This document shows, one piece after another, positions 40,508 to 49,956 of a stretch of 64,000 nt of DNA. Source of the stretch: Bacteroidota bacterium (lineage in GTDB: Bacteria > Bacteroidota > Bacteroidia > Cytophagales > Cyclobacteriaceae); the NCBI GenBank assembly GCA_018267215.1, contig JAFDYX010000026.1, forward strand, positions 62,001-126,000, read 5' to 3'. Made by a program: the position numbers and the translations under genes. Each line of letters begins with the position of its first letter. Position 1 is the first letter of the stretch. Under the pieces are notes generated by a model. It had not been told where the DNA came from. It did no database searches and saw only the letters and a program-made list of their open reading frames with translations.

Positions 40508-43500
40508 TTATTTAAACAGTTCATCGAAGGTTACCATCACATAATAGATACCCATGATGTTGGGGCCGCCCAAGTTGGAAATATATTTTAAGTTGAAAAT
40601 ATTAGAGCCGCCAAATTTCACTACCGATTTCATTTTAGGTACACGGTAGCTGATCTGCGCATCGGTAGTGCCGAAGGCAGGCACAAACCCATTGCGTGGC
40701 GAAGTGAATGACGACTGCCACAAGAAGGAAGTCTGCCAGCGATAGGTAACATTGAACCCTATTCTTTCCGTTACCTTACGATTGGCAAAAGAGAGGTTGA
40801 ACTTATGTTCGGGGGTGTTGTACTCAGACTGAAACTTGTTGGGGTCAGGCGGGTTGATCAGTACGTTCCAGTTGTAGTTGCCACTCAGCGTATAGCCTTT
40901 ACGGAAATAGTAAGACAACCCAGCCACGGCACCTTGCCCCATAAATGTACCATCGTAATTGGTGTATAGTGAACCCGAATTGCCGGTAATAGCTCCTGAG
41001 GCGGGGTCTTTTACCAAAGCTGTTCCATTCAACAAAGTGGCGTAGTTAGGAGCACCACTCGGACCCGGAAGTTGGCTGGCTATCCGGAAATTGACGATGG
41101 TTTGAAAATCGTTGTAGATGTTGTAGTAGTAGCTGGCATCTATGGTTAGCCGGTTGTCAATGATGCTTTTATATCCCACCTCAAAATTTTGCACGCGCTC
41201 AGGTTTTACCGGTGTCCACTTAAAGGGTTGCAGCATAGCAATGTTGGCAGGGTCGCCAATGGCGGCAGCGTTAGCGCCTCCGTTAAATACAGCCGTAGAA
41301 TAATTTTGCACTGAGTTTCCTTCGAAGATCAGGTTTTGACCGGAAGAGGAAGGGGTAAAGATGTGATACTTATCGGCAGAGCCCTGTAGCCCGCCCAGCA
41401 GGCGGGTGGAGATAATGTTTAAGTCAATATACTGGCCTTGTGTAGTAGGGAAACGGAACCCGGTTTGATAAGAGAAACGGATGTTAGAAGTTTCGCTCAG
41501 CTTAAACAATGCCGACAAGCGCGGGTTGAACCGTCCTTTAAAGTTGAGGTTTCTATCATAACGTCCTGAAACGGTAAGTTTTATCTTTCTGTCGTTTACC
41601 CATTTGGCGGCCTGCACATAGCCGCCATATTCGTAGATAGGAATGGGCCTGCTGGCATCATCGAAGATGGTGCCGTTAGAGCGCAACATATACTGGCGGT
41701 AGCTGGCACCGGCAATTACCTCTGCCCATTTAATCTGGTTTTTGAAATCATATTGAAACTCGCCATGATACAGCCGTGTGGCATCTTTAAACCGTGGGCC
41801 GTTGGGTATCGTACCATTCATAGCGAGCGCTTTTATTTTCTGAAAGGCAGCTGAATTGGGATCTAAAATAAACCGGCCATCTACCACACCTCTGGCATAT
41901 AGGTTGGCGGCTTCTTCAATCTGCAGCCTGTCCTTTCCGGTTATACTTTGTAGTTGTGCATCGGTAAGAGAATTGATTTGTCCTGGTTGCAATCCGCTGT
42001 TGTACAAATAACGGAGATACTCAGCACCGTAGGTGGCCAGATAGCCGGACACATCGCTGAACACAGGATTTGCACTCGGATTCAAATCAGTACGGCTCAC
42101 GGCCAAGTCATTTATTCTCTTAGCTAAAAACTCGGTGATGTAGGAGTCGCCTGAGTTTTCCATGGTAGTGTAAGCTCTCACATAAAAATTGCTGCCCCGC
42201 AGTTGGAGGCGGTGTTGTTCGATTCCAAAATTTTTGAGCGAGTAGCGCTGGGCGCCTGTGTAGATACTGGTGCCAAAGCCGCCATTGTACAGGTAACTCA
42301 ATTCCAGATTGTCGTTAATGCGGTAATAGAGCCCCACATTGGCCTTCAGGTTTTTGGCGTTATAGTCAATTAAATATTTCTCGGAGTAGGGGGTAACAGA
42401 TACTACGGTGCTGGGCAGGTCGCCAGCTTGCGCATAGCTAAGGGCTGTTGTAGAGGTGGCCTGATTGAAAATATTTTGTTGATAGCCCGAATTGTTACCA
42501 GCAAAAGTTTGCCAACTGCTGCTTAAAGGGAAAATTGCCAAGTTAATAGCCGCTTCATCGCCCATGTAGTGCAGTAGGTCAGAGCCGGGGTTAAAATTAA
42601 ACCCTGCCGGTGTGCGGTTAATGTTGCGGTCGTAGTTGCTGGTGCCGTGCCAGTCGTTGGCCTGCATGTAGGCAAAGTTTGCTTTGAAGGCAAACTTATT
42701 ATTGAATGACTTGGCATACCGGGCAGCAAAATCATACATGGGCGACACGGGCGCATCAGACTGACTGCCCACGTGGTTTACCCCTTGCTTGTAGTAGGCG
42801 CTGAGTCCCTGGTATTCAAAAGCATTTTTGCTGTTCACCAATAATATTCCATTGAATGCATTGGGACCGTAGAGGGCGGAAGAAGCACCCGGAATGAGTT
42901 CTACACTTTCTACATCCAACTCGGAAGGGCCATTAAGGTTTCCGATGGGGAAGTTGAGGGCTGGGGCTTGTGTATCCATGCCATCGGTAAGCTGCACAAA
43001 ACGCGTATTTCCCGTAGAGCCAAATCCCCGTGTGTTAATGATCTGAAAGTTGATACTGCTGGTGGTTACATCTACTCCTTTTAAGTTGGCAATGCCTTTG
43101 TAATAGTTGTCGGCAGAAGTATTTTGTACGGCCAAGATGCCCATCTTCTCAATGGATACGGGCGATTCCATTATTTTCTCTTCCATCCGCGAAGCGGAAA
43201 CAACTACTTCCTGCCCTAAGATAGTTTCCTCGTGCATAGTCAAGTCATGGGTGGCATTGACTTCGGTAACCTGCACTTCTTCGGTGTGGAGGCCGATAAA
43301 TGAAAACACCAGTGTGAAGGGAGGCGGCTGATTTACACTCAAGGCATATTTTCCGTTTGCATCGGTGATCGTACCCACCACTTTTCCTTTCACAATGATA
43401 TTGACGCCAGGCAATGCTACATTGTTAGTACCATCTTTAACCTGGCCGGAGATCGTAGTAGTTTGGGCAATAGCGCTTATTGACAAAGCACTTATCAATA

Positions 43501-43531
43501 AAGCAACGAGTGGTGAGTAGAAGTATTTCAT
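40508..43531 (-). CDS. TonB-dependent outer-membrane receptor
   Basis: 1007 residues: signal peptide (1-22, ends AIAQ), CarboxypepD_reg-like domain (about 25-110, ISGQVKDGTNNVALPGVNIIVKG), plug domain (about 115-240, with the IINTRGFGSTGNTRFVQLTDGMD segment) and a 22-strand beta-barrel. It imports a large or scarce nutrient with energy from TonB-ExbBD. No SusD-like gene is next to it, and no siderophore or cobalamin genes are adjacent, so the substrate cannot be named. It appears to be monocistronic. Confidence 0.95.
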   Translation of the reverse strand: MKYFYSPLVALLISALSISAIAQTTTISGQVKDGTNNVALPGVNIIVKGKVVGTITDANGKYALSVNQPPPFTLVFSFIGLHTEEVQVTEVNATHDLTMHEETILGQEVVVSASRMEEKIMESPVSIEKMGILAVQNTSADNYYKGIANLKGVDVTTSSINFQIINTRGFGSTGNTRFVQLTDGMDTQAPALNFPIGNLNGPSELDVESVELIPGASSALYGPNAFNGILLVNSKNAFEYQGLSAYYKQGVNHVGSQSDAPVSPMYDFAARYAKSFNNKFAFKANFAYMQANDWHGTSNYDRNINRTPAGFNFNPGSDLLHYMGDEAAINLAIFPLSSSWQTFAGNNSGYQQNIFNQATSTTALSYAQAGDLPSTVVSVTPYSEKYLIDYNAKNLKANVGLYYRINDNLELSYLYNGGFGTSIYTGAQRYSLKNFGIEQHRLQLRGSNFYVRAYTTMENSGDSYITEFLAKRINDLAVSRTDLNPSANPVFSDVSGYLATYGAEYLRYLYNSGLQPGQINSLTDAQLQSITGKDRLQIEEAANLYARGVVDGRFILDPNSAAFQKIKALAMNGTIPNGPRFKDATRLYHGEFQYDFKNQIKWAEVIAGASYRQYMLRSNGTIFDDASRPIPIYEYGGYVQAAKWVNDRKIKLTVSGRYDRNLNFKGRFNPRLSALFKLSETSNIRFSYQTGFRFPTTQGQYIDLNIISTRLLGGLQGSADKYHIFTPSSSGQNLIFEGNSVQNYSTAVFNGGANAAAIGDPANIAMLQPFKWTPVKPERVQNFEVGYKSIIDNRLTIDASYYYNIYNDFQTIVNFRIASQLPGPSGAPNYATLLNGTALVKDPASGAITGNSGSLYTNYDGTFMGQGAVAGLSYYFRKGYTLSGNYNWNVLINPPDPNKFQSEYNTPEHKFNLSFANRKVTERIGFNVTYRWQTSFLWQSSFTSPRNGFVPAFGTTDAQISYRVPKMKSVVKFGGSNIFNLKYISNLGGPNIMGIYYVMVTFDELFK

Positions 43532-43609
43532 GCAGCGTAATTTTAAGGTTAAAACTACATGAAAAACCTAAATTTCAAACGGTAGAAATGTTTTTATTTT
43601 GGGTTTGCA

Positions 43610-43945
43610 CTATTTTGATTCCGTCTTGACGAGATGGTCTGCCAGCCGCTGGCATAGTTCATTGATTTGCGAAGACATCTGTTCATCGCCTGTTGCGGTC
43701 AGTACGCTTTGTGCCAGCCCACCCAAGCAATCTATATAGAAACGTTTCATTTCGTTGACGGGCATATCTTTCGTCCACAAGTCTATGCGCAAGGTATTTT
43801 TCTGTTGATGGTCCCACAACGACAAACTGATGGATTTCGATTCGGATAATCCGGGGTCGGGTTTATCGGTGGCTTCCCACTCAATTTTTTCGGGAACATT
43901 ATTTTGATCGAGTTCTATTTTAAAATTGATTTCCGATTTTTTCAT
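43610..43945 (-). CDS. gldC: Gliding motility protein GldC
   Basis: 111 residues. The run KKSEINFKIELDQNNVPEKIEWEATDKP, then LWDHQQKNTLRIDLWTKDMPVNEMKRFYID and ATGDEQM is the GldC pattern of Bacteroidota. In Flavobacterium GldC supports gliding and type IX secretion, but it is also conserved in non-gliding species and its exact role is open. It is the last gene of the minus-strand cluster. Confidence 0.92.
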   Translation of the reverse strand: MKKSEINFKIELDQNNVPEKIEWEATDKPDPGLSESKSISLSLWDHQQKNTLRIDLWTKDMPVNEMKRFYIDCLGGLAQSVLTATGDEQMSSQINELCQRLADHLVKTESK

Positions 43946-43958
43946 TTCTATTATTTTT

Positions 43959-44615
43959 TCAAATTTTCATTTCGGGTATTTCCCCATCTACTACCAGTTT
44001 GCCTGCGGTGGCGTTTTTAATTTGCTCAACGGAAACTCCGGGTGCTCTTTCCAGTAACCGGAAGCCGCCATCGGGCAGCACATTAAGCACGGCCATGTCG
44101 CTTACTATTTTCTTTACACAACGAAGCCCGGTGATGGGAAGCGTACATTTCTTCAGCAGTTTAGAGGCTCCGTCTTTGCTGCAGTGTTGCATGGCTACAA
44201 TAATATTTTTGGCCGAAGCCACCAAGTCCATGGCGCCACCCATGCCTTTCACCATTTTGCCGGGCACTTTCCAGTTGGCGATGTCGCCATTTTCTGATAC
44301 CTCCATAGCGCCCAAAATAGTCAGATCTACTTTTCCGCTGCGTATCATGCCAAAACTATCGGCAGAAGAAAACAGTGCGCTGCCGGGCATCATGGTAACA
44401 GTTTGTTTACCGGCATTGATCAGGTCTGCATCTACTTCATGTTCTTTAGGAAAAGGCCCAATGCCCAACAACCCGTTTTCTGATTGGAGGACTACGTGTA
44501 TATTTTTTGGAATATAGTTAGCTACCAAGGTGGGAATGCCAATGCCCAAGTTTATATACATACCATCCCTCACTTCTTGCGCGATACGCTTAGCTATACC
44601 GATTTTATCTAACAT
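43959..44615 (-). CDS. scoB: 3-oxoacid CoA-transferase subunit B
   Basis: 218 residues. The catalytic Glu that forms the acyl-CoA thioester intermediate is in QSENGLLGIGP; NLGIGIPTLVANYI is near the N-terminus. With subunit A it moves CoA between succinyl-CoA and acetoacetate or a related acid, for ketone-body or branched-chain use. It is separated from scoA by a 164-base AT-rich tract. Confidence 0.93.
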   Translation of the reverse strand: MLDKIGIAKRIAQEVRDGMYINLGIGIPTLVANYIPKNIHVVLQSENGLLGIGPFPKEHEVDADLINAGKQTVTMMPGSALFSSADSFGMIRSGKVDLTILGAMEVSENGDIANWKVPGKMVKGMGGAMDLVASAKNIIVAMQHCSKDGASKLLKKCTLPITGLRCVKKIVSDMAVLNVLPDGGFRLLERAPGVSVEQIKNATAGKLVVDGEIPEMKI

Positions 44616-44787
44616 ATTAATTCGGTGATTTGTTAATTCGATGATATACTAATTTGGTAATTAGTTGATTTGAAAATTCGATAATGAAATGCGCTTCATT
44701 TTTAAATAATAAAATATTATGGAAATTATTTTTTAAAATCAGTCTAAGTTCATTTTTAAATTTTCAAATTGTTACATTATCAAATTG
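44616..44787. repeat. AT-rich tract with imperfect inverted arms between scoA and scoB
   Basis: Repetitive wording (TTAATTCGGTGATT, TTAATTCGATGAT, AATTTGGTAATTAG) leads to GATTTGAAAATTCGATAATG (44667-44686). CATTATCAAATTG (44775-44787), its inverted counterpart with one mismatch, lies about 90 bases away and contains the scoA stop codon. AAATTTTCAAATT is also present. It looks like an emptied relative of the 36539-36937 cassette. Confidence 0.45.
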
Positions 44788-45475
44788 AAACAGTTCGCTG
44801 TTCAATTCTCTTTTCATAATCTTTTCCCTGAAAAATACGATGCACAAAAATACCCGGGGTGTGGATTTGGTTGGGGTCTAATTCGCCCACCGGCACTAAT
44901 TCTTCCACTTCGGCAATTGTTATTTTTCCGGCTGTGGCCATCATGGGGTTGAAGTTTCGGGCGGTGCCTCGGTAAATCAGGTTGCCCGAGTAGTCGCCTT
45001 TCCAGGCTTTCACAAATGAAAAATCTGCTCGCAGCCAGTGTTCCATCAAATACGTTTTGCCGTTGAAGACACGGGTCTCTTTGCCTTCGGCTACTTCCGT
45101 ACCTACACCGGCCGGGGTGAAGAACGCAGGGATGCCCGCACCGCCAGCCCTGCATCTTTCGGCCAGCGTACCTTGGGGTATGAGTTCAACTTCCAGTTCA
45201 CCGCTAAGAAGTTGTCTTTCAAACTCTTCGTTCTCGCCCACGTAAGAAGAAATCATTTTTTTTACCTGCCGTGTTTTAAGAAGCAGTCCGATGCCAAAAT
45301 CATCTACGCCCGCGTTGTTCGAAATACAGGTAAGGCCTTTCACTCCTTTTTTTAGCAAGGCTGTAATTAAGTTTTCCGGAAGGCCACACAGCCCAAAGCC
45401 GCCTATCATCAGGGTGGCATTGTCGGAGATGTCTTGTATCGCCTCTTGGGCGCTGGCTACACGCTTGTCAATCAT
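44780..45475 (-). CDS. scoA: 3-oxoacid CoA-transferase subunit A
   Basis: 231 residues. It opens [37 protein letters not shown], with the glycine-rich CoA-binding loop, and has the [20 protein letters not shown] segment typical of subunit A. Its ATG overlaps the ribF stop by 4 bases, so it is translated from the same mRNA as ribF. Confidence 0.93.
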   Translation of the reverse strand: MIDKRVASAQEAIQDISDNATLMIGGFGLCGLPENLITALLKKGVKGLTCISNNAGVDDFGIGLLLKTRQVKKMISSYVGENEEFERQLLSGELEVELIPQGTLAERCRAGGAGIPAFFTPAGVGTEVAEGKETRVFNGKTYLMEHWLRADFSFVKAWKGDYSGNLIYRGTARNFNPMMATAGKITIAEVEELVPVGELDPNQIHTPGIFVHRIFQGKDYEKRIEQRTVSI

Positions 45476-46416
45476 AAAACAAAATTAACATTTTGGAGGA
45501 TTCGCTCCGATTCCATTTTGTCGAGGTGAAGTTGGTGTTTTAATTCGTCAAGTCCATTTAGTTTTTTATCTCCTCTGATCCACTGGTGAAAATAAACCGT
45601 GATACTTTCACCATAAATATCCCGGTTGAAATCGAACAGGTTCACCTCAATTACTTTTTTACTACCGTTTACAGTTGGGCGGTTGCCAATGTACAGCATG
45701 CCTTTGTATGGCTTTGTTTCTTGCCAAATGATAACGGCATAAATTCCGTCTGCGGGAATTAATTTATAGCGCGAGTCCACCTCAATATTGGCTGTGGGAA
45801 AACCGAGCGTTCGGCCTAACTGGTCGCCCTTTACTACCTGGCCGGTGAGCGAGTAGGGCTTGCCGAGCAATTCGGTAGCAGTTTTTATGTCGGCCTGTTC
45901 AAGGGCATGCCTGATTTTTGACGAACTGATAGTGATGTGGTCAATATCCTGCCGGGGTATTTCCTCCACTTCAAAACCATAAGTGGGTGCGTTGAGTTTC
46001 AGTTGATCGAAACTTCCTTCGCGGTTGTGGCCAAAGCGGTGGTCGTAGCCGATTACCAGTTTTTTTGTGCCGATAGTTTGTACTAATATTTTCTGAATGA
46101 AATCGGCTGAACTTAATAGTGAAAATTCTTTGGTGAAAGCAATCCGCAAAAGGTGTTGGATGCCTTGGGCTTTCAGCAGTTCGGCTTTTTCTTCAAAGGT
46201 GTTTAAAAGCTTAAGTGTATTTTTTTCGGGGTGAAGTACCATTTGCGGGTGCGGCCAAAACGTGATGACTACTGTTTCACCCGCATGCTGGGTAGCTACT
46301 TCTTTCAGCCGGTGTAATATTTTCTGGTGGCCTATGTGCACGCCATCAAACGTGCCGCTGGTAACTACTGCGTTGCCCAACCGCGTAAAGTCGTCCGGAC
46401 TATGGTAAATTTTCAT
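45472..46416 (-). CDS. ribF: Bifunctional riboflavin kinase / FAD synthetase
   Basis: 314 residues. The N-terminal adenylyltransferase domain has [15 protein letters not shown] and [11 protein letters not shown]; the C-terminal flavokinase domain has [13 protein letters not shown] and NRPTVNG. It makes FMN and FAD from riboflavin. It overlaps truB upstream and scoA downstream by 4 bases each. Confidence 0.96.
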   Translation of the reverse strand: MKIYHSPDDFTRLGNAVVTSGTFDGVHIGHQKILHRLKEVATQHAGETVVITFWPHPQMVLHPEKNTLKLLNTFEEKAELLKAQGIQHLLRIAFTKEFSLLSSADFIQKILVQTIGTKKLVIGYDHRFGHNREGSFDQLKLNAPTYGFEVEEIPRQDIDHITISSSKIRHALEQADIKTATELLGKPYSLTGQVVKGDQLGRTLGFPTANIEVDSRYKLIPADGIYAVIIWQETKPYKGMLYIGNRPTVNGSKKVIEVNLFDFNRDIYGESITVYFHQWIRGDKKLNGLDELKHQLHLDKMESERILQNVNFVL

Positions 46417-47078
46417 TCGGATGGCAAAGTTACACCGGGGATTTTATCCAGTGTTAAAGCATCTTCCAATTTAAAATCACCAATTTTAGTACGGCATAAT
46501 TCGGAGAGAAAAGCTACTGTGCCAAGGGCTTTGCCGAAATCGCGTGCCAGGCTCCGGATGTAGGTGCCTTTAGAACAAACCACTCTGAATTTGATCAAAG
46601 GCTTTTCAATAGAAACGATTTCAAATTCTTTTATCAAAATCTCGCGAGGTTTAAGTTCTGCCTCTTTTCCTTTGCGAGCCAATTCATAAGCCCGCTTGCC
46701 GTTGATGCGGATGGCCGAGTGCATAGGGGGCACTTGCAGGGTCGTGCCAAGAAATGTTGATGCTGCTTGTCTGATTTGTTCTTCAGTAATGCCCGAAATA
46801 TCTTCGGTTAATGTGACGGGCGTTTCCAGATCGTGCGAGGGTGTGGATTGCCCCAGCACAAACGTGCCGGTATATTCTTTTTCTTGTGCCTGAAATTCGT
46901 CTATCCGTTTGGTCATTTTGCCGGTGCAGATAATCAGCAGGCCGGTAGCCAGCGGGTCGAGTGTGCCGGCATGCCCTATCTTTTTTATTTTTAGTTTGTA
47001 CCGCAGCTTGTTGACCACATCGAATGATGTCCACTCCAGCGGCTTGTTGATTAATAAAATTTTTCCTTCTGCATCCAT
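46413..47078 (-). CDS. truB: tRNA pseudouridine(55) synthase
   Basis: 221 residues. Makes pseudouridine 55 in the T-loop of tRNAs. The catalytic Asp is in HAGTLDPLATGLLIICTG; the opening ILLINKPLEWTSFDVV is characteristic. This is a short form without a PUA domain, as is common in Bacteroidota. It shares one base with the uppP stop. Confidence 0.96.
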   Translation of the reverse strand: MDAEGKILLINKPLEWTSFDVVNKLRYKLKIKKIGHAGTLDPLATGLLIICTGKMTKRIDEFQAQEKEYTGTFVLGQSTPSHDLETPVTLTEDISGITEEQIRQAASTFLGTTLQVPPMHSAIRINGKRAYELARKGKEAELKPREILIKEFEIVSIEKPLIKFRVVCSKGTYIRSLARDFGKALGTVAFLSELCRTKIGDFKLEDALTLDKIPGVTLPSE

Positions 47079-47869
47079 TAAAAAATAGAAAGACTGGCAC
47101 CTGTAAGATAGAGTACAAGAATAATTACACCTACTGCAATGCGGTAATAACCAAATGCCTTAAAGCCGTATTTCGAAATAACAAACATCAGCGATTTAAT
47201 AGCAACCAGTGCAGTAATAAAGGCAACCGCGTTGCCCATAGCAAGCAGTGTTATTTCGTGCTGCGAAAACGTGTTGCCTAACTTATAGTATTTGTATAGT
47301 TTGTAGGCGGTGGCAGCAAACATAGTAGGTACGGCAAGGAAAAATGAAAATTCTGCAGCTGTTTTAGCAGAAAGCTTTTGCGTTAGTCCACCAATGATAG
47401 TGGCGGCAGACCGCGACACACCGGGAATCATGGCGATGCACTGGTACAAGCCTATTTTAAGAGAAGAGGCGACAGAAGGTTCTTCGTTTGCCGAATCGTT
47501 AGTTTTAAAAATCCGATCTAGGTAAAGAAATATGAGCCCGCCAGCAATCAGCATGATGGCCACCACTTCTACCCGTTCGAGCAGCGCATCAATGTAGTCG
47601 TTCAACAAAAAGCCGATAATGGCAGCTGGTAAAAAAGCGATAAATAGTTTAACGTAAAAATTTACTGACTGCAGAAATTTTCTCCAGTACAAAACCAATA
47701 CCGATAAGATGGCGCCCAGTTGGATGGCTACGGTAAATGTTTTTACGAACGGATCGGAGGCAATGCCCATGAAGGATGAGGCAATAATCATGTGGCCGGT
47801 GGAAGATATCGGCAAAAACTCGGTAACGCCTTCTATTAAGGCTAACAGAATGGCCTCAAGAATAGACAT
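47078..47869 (-). CDS. uppP: Undecaprenyl-diphosphatase
   Basis: 263 residues with about eight membrane helices. Dephosphorylates undecaprenyl pyrophosphate so that the lipid carrier can be reused in peptidoglycan and O-antigen synthesis. The two active-site motifs are [15 protein letters not shown] (14-28) and [13 protein letters not shown]. Confidence 0.96.
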   Translation of the reverse strand: MSILEAILLALIEGVTEFLPISSTGHMIIASSFMGIASDPFVKTFTVAIQLGAILSVLVLYWRKFLQSVNFYVKLFIAFLPAAIIGFLLNDYIDALLERVEVVAIMLIAGGLIFLYLDRIFKTNDSANEEPSVASSLKIGLYQCIAMIPGVSRSAATIIGGLTQKLSAKTAAEFSFFLAVPTMFAATAYKLYKYYKLGNTFSQHEITLLAMGNAVAFITALVAIKSLMFVISKYGFKAFGYYRIAVGVIILVLYLTGASLSIF

Positions 47870-48078
47870 TACTTACTTTCCTTTTGGGGCGAGCGAAGAA
47901 TGGCGATAACTTCGATAACGAAGCCCGATAATACAATGATGGGGCCTAAAGTAATACCCAAGAAGCCAAAGCCGTGGGGGGTTTTGTCCATAGTCATCAC
48001 CGTGAAGCCGATAATGACGGTAGCCACACCGATAATCATCATCCGGTAATTTTTTTTGTTGAAAGGAAGTTTGCTCAT
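47869..48078 (-). CDS. DUF3098 membrane protein
   Basis: 69 residues with two membrane helices (about 12-29 and 39-60) and the family phrase [26 protein letters not shown]3098 is a small Bacteroidota family usually found between ftsX and uppP, as here. The function is unknown; the location suggests an envelope or division role. One base overlaps uppP. Confidence 0.9.
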   Translation of the reverse strand: MSKLPFNKKNYRMMIIGVATVIIGFTVMTMDKTPHGFGFLGITLGPIIVLSGFVIEVIAILRSPQKESK

Positions 48079-48118
48079 TGTTTTTTGTGATTAAAAAAGT
48101 CAGAATTAAAATAAAGCT

Positions 48119-48178
48119 AATCTTGTTCAGCCTCTATATTCTTCATTCTGTATTCTTGGTTCAATATTCTGAATTCTA
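48119..48178. repeat. Word-like tract between ftsX and the DUF3098 gene
   Basis: Read on the minus strand it starts at the ftsX stop codon: TAGAATTCAGAATATTG, then AACCAAGAATACAGAATG and AAGAATATAGAGGC. Near-repeats of AGAATNCAGAATN occur without a fixed period. No gene or hairpin explains it. Confidence 0.4.
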
Positions 48179-49066
48179 CTAATAAAGTTCGTCCAAAGAT
48201 AGTTTTAAATATTTGCTTACAGCGCGGTAAGAACTAATAACAGCTACAACGATGCCCAACAGCAGGAGAGAAGCCATCAGTAAGAGAAGCCGGTCGTTAT
48301 TTTGGATAAGCTTAAGCTCTTCTACCCGCTGGGTGGCAAATGCAATCAACCCGGTCAGCAGGCCTGAGGCTAATATGCCGGCCAACATTCCGTGCAGGGA
48401 GGCTCTGAATAAAAACGGCTTTTGGATAAACCATTTTTTGGCGCCTACCAACTGCATACTCCGGATCAGAAATCGTTGGGAAAATAATGCTAACCGCAGT
48501 GTATTGTTAATTAGCAACACAACAATAATCAGCAATACGGCTACTAACCCCACCATGATTAATCCGATGCGGGTTATATTTTGATTGATAGATTCGATCA
48601 GGTTTTCCTTGTAGTCAACCTGAAATACACCCGGCATTTTTTCAATGCTTTTTTTCAATTCAGCTAACCGCTCTTTGCTTTGCCAGGCCTCCTGAATGCG
48701 CACGAGGTAGGCATCGCGGAGTGGGTTTTCGCCCAAAAATTGTTTAAAGTCTTCGCCTGTTTCTTTGATAAATTGTTTTTCGGCTTCCTCGCGGGATATG
48801 AATTTGATAGCATCGTTAGTCGGTGGTAAAACACCTTTATCGTTTAATTCTTTTTCTATCTTCTTTTTGGTTTCAGGTGAAGTGTTGGAGGTCAGGTAGA
48901 TTTGAACACGAACATTTTTTTTAATCACTTGCTCCAGTTCTTTGGAATAGATCACCAGCGTGCCAAAAACACCGGTGGCAAATAAAGCCAGGGTAATGCT
49001 GAAGATGACACTGACAGAGGGATAACTACCCAGTTTTTTTTTATGCGATCTATTAGAGCCTATCAT
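48179..49066 (-). CDS. ftsX: Cell division protein FtsX
   Basis: 295 residues: a basic N-terminus, TM1 (about 20-42), a periplasmic domain (about 45-165), and three C-terminal helices. KLGSYPSVSVIFSITLALFATGVFGTLVIYSK is typical of Bacteroidota FtsX. With the ATPase FtsE it regulates peptidoglycan hydrolases at the division septum. ftsE is not in this window. Confidence 0.93.
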   Translation of the reverse strand: MIGSNRSHKKKLGSYPSVSVIFSITLALFATGVFGTLVIYSKELEQVIKKNVRVQIYLTSNTSPETKKKIEKELNDKGVLPPTNDAIKFISREEAEKQFIKETGEDFKQFLGENPLRDAYLVRIQEAWQSKERLAELKKSIEKMPGVFQVDYKENLIESINQNITRIGLIMVGLVAVLLIIVVLLINNTLRLALFSQRFLIRSMQLVGAKKWFIQKPFLFRASLHGMLAGILASGLLTGLIAFATQRVEELKLIQNNDRLLLLMASLLLLGIVVAVISSYRAVSKYLKLSLDELY

Positions 49067-49112
49067 TTGGCGTCAAAGATAGGGGAAGGTCTGAAAAAAA
49101 TAAACTGTTTGA

Positions 49113-49952
49113 TCAGTTCTGTCGTGAGCGATACTCTTTCAGCTTCTGTATCAGTTGTGTGTTTTGAATGGCTGAAAGCGGGGTAATGTCAGTTTGCTTT
49201 TCGTTCAGCAAGTAATAGCTGTTTTTGTAGTATAAAAATAGAGAGGGAGCATCTCCATGAATCTCCAGAATCTCATACAGGCCGTCATCGAAGGCGCCAT
49301 ATAACACCAATCTTCCGTTTTGAAACTGGTAATGGAAAGAGTATTTCTTTTCTGAATTATTGACCTCTACGGCAACGTGAGAGACCGCAACTGTAGCCGA
49401 CAGTACATCTTCTTTTGCTTTTGCAGATGGTGTAGCCGGTGTAGTCAACTCTTCAGTGGGATCGAGCACATTGATCTTGGGCTTTGCTTTTGTGGCAGCC
49501 GGTATAGAAGGGGTGGGTTTATGCGATGATGATTTTACGGACGTAGCGGCAGTTACTTCTTCCTGTTTGTTGCTGTTTATCGTTTCTGGTTGTATTGGTT
49601 TTTCTTTTTTGATTTCGGTTTTGATGGATTCGTTTTTGGCAGTAACCGGAGCAGTATTAGCAGGTTTGAAATAAAAATACGAAGCAGTTGCCACAACGGT
49701 AGCAGCTACAACACCGGCCACCAATTTGCCGGTAGCTAAGCCTGCCGAAACAGCACTTGTTACAGGTATTTGGCTGAGCATTGTTTTTAATTCGGCAATC
49801 CGCGCTTTCTGTATGCCGTGAATAATGCTTCGCTGCAGCGCAAATTCATTTTTCAAGGCAGGGTCAGTAGTCAGTTGGCTTTCGAAAGCCGACTTCTCAG
49901 TTTCCGTCATCCGGCCGCTAACATACTTTTCTATTTGTTCAAAGTTATCCAT
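49113..49952 (-). CDS. Putative anti-sigma factor
   Basis: 279 residues: cytoplasmic N-terminus (1-70, IEKYVSGRMTETEKSAFESQLTTDPALKNEFALQ), one membrane helix (about 75-97), a linker rich in Lys, Thr and Pro, and a C-terminal periplasmic domain with YSFHYQFQNGRLVLYGAFDDG. The N-terminus resembles anti-sigma domains but lacks the zinc-binding His/Cys set. It directly follows an ECF sigma factor gene with 4 bases between, which supports the role. The family is not firmly recognised. Confidence 0.65.
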   Translation of the reverse strand: MDNFEQIEKYVSGRMTETEKSAFESQLTTDPALKNEFALQRSIIHGIQKARIAELKTMLSQIPVTSAVSAGLATGKLVAGVVAATVVATASYFYFKPANTAPVTAKNESIKTEIKKEKPIQPETINSNKQEEVTAATSVKSSSHKPTPSIPAATKAKPKINVLDPTEELTTPATPSAKAKEDVLSATVAVSHVAVEVNNSEKKYSFHYQFQNGRLVLYGAFDDGLYEILEIHGDAPSLFLYYKNSYYLLNEKQTDITPLSAIQNTQLIQKLKEYRSRQN

Positions 49953-49956
49953 CTAT

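Noticed and set aside
40508-43531. SusC/SusD-type glycan uptake locus
   Set aside because: The receptor has a CarboxypepD_reg-like domain, but no SusD gene or glycoside hydrolase lies next to it; the glucan cluster is 14 kb away on the other strand.
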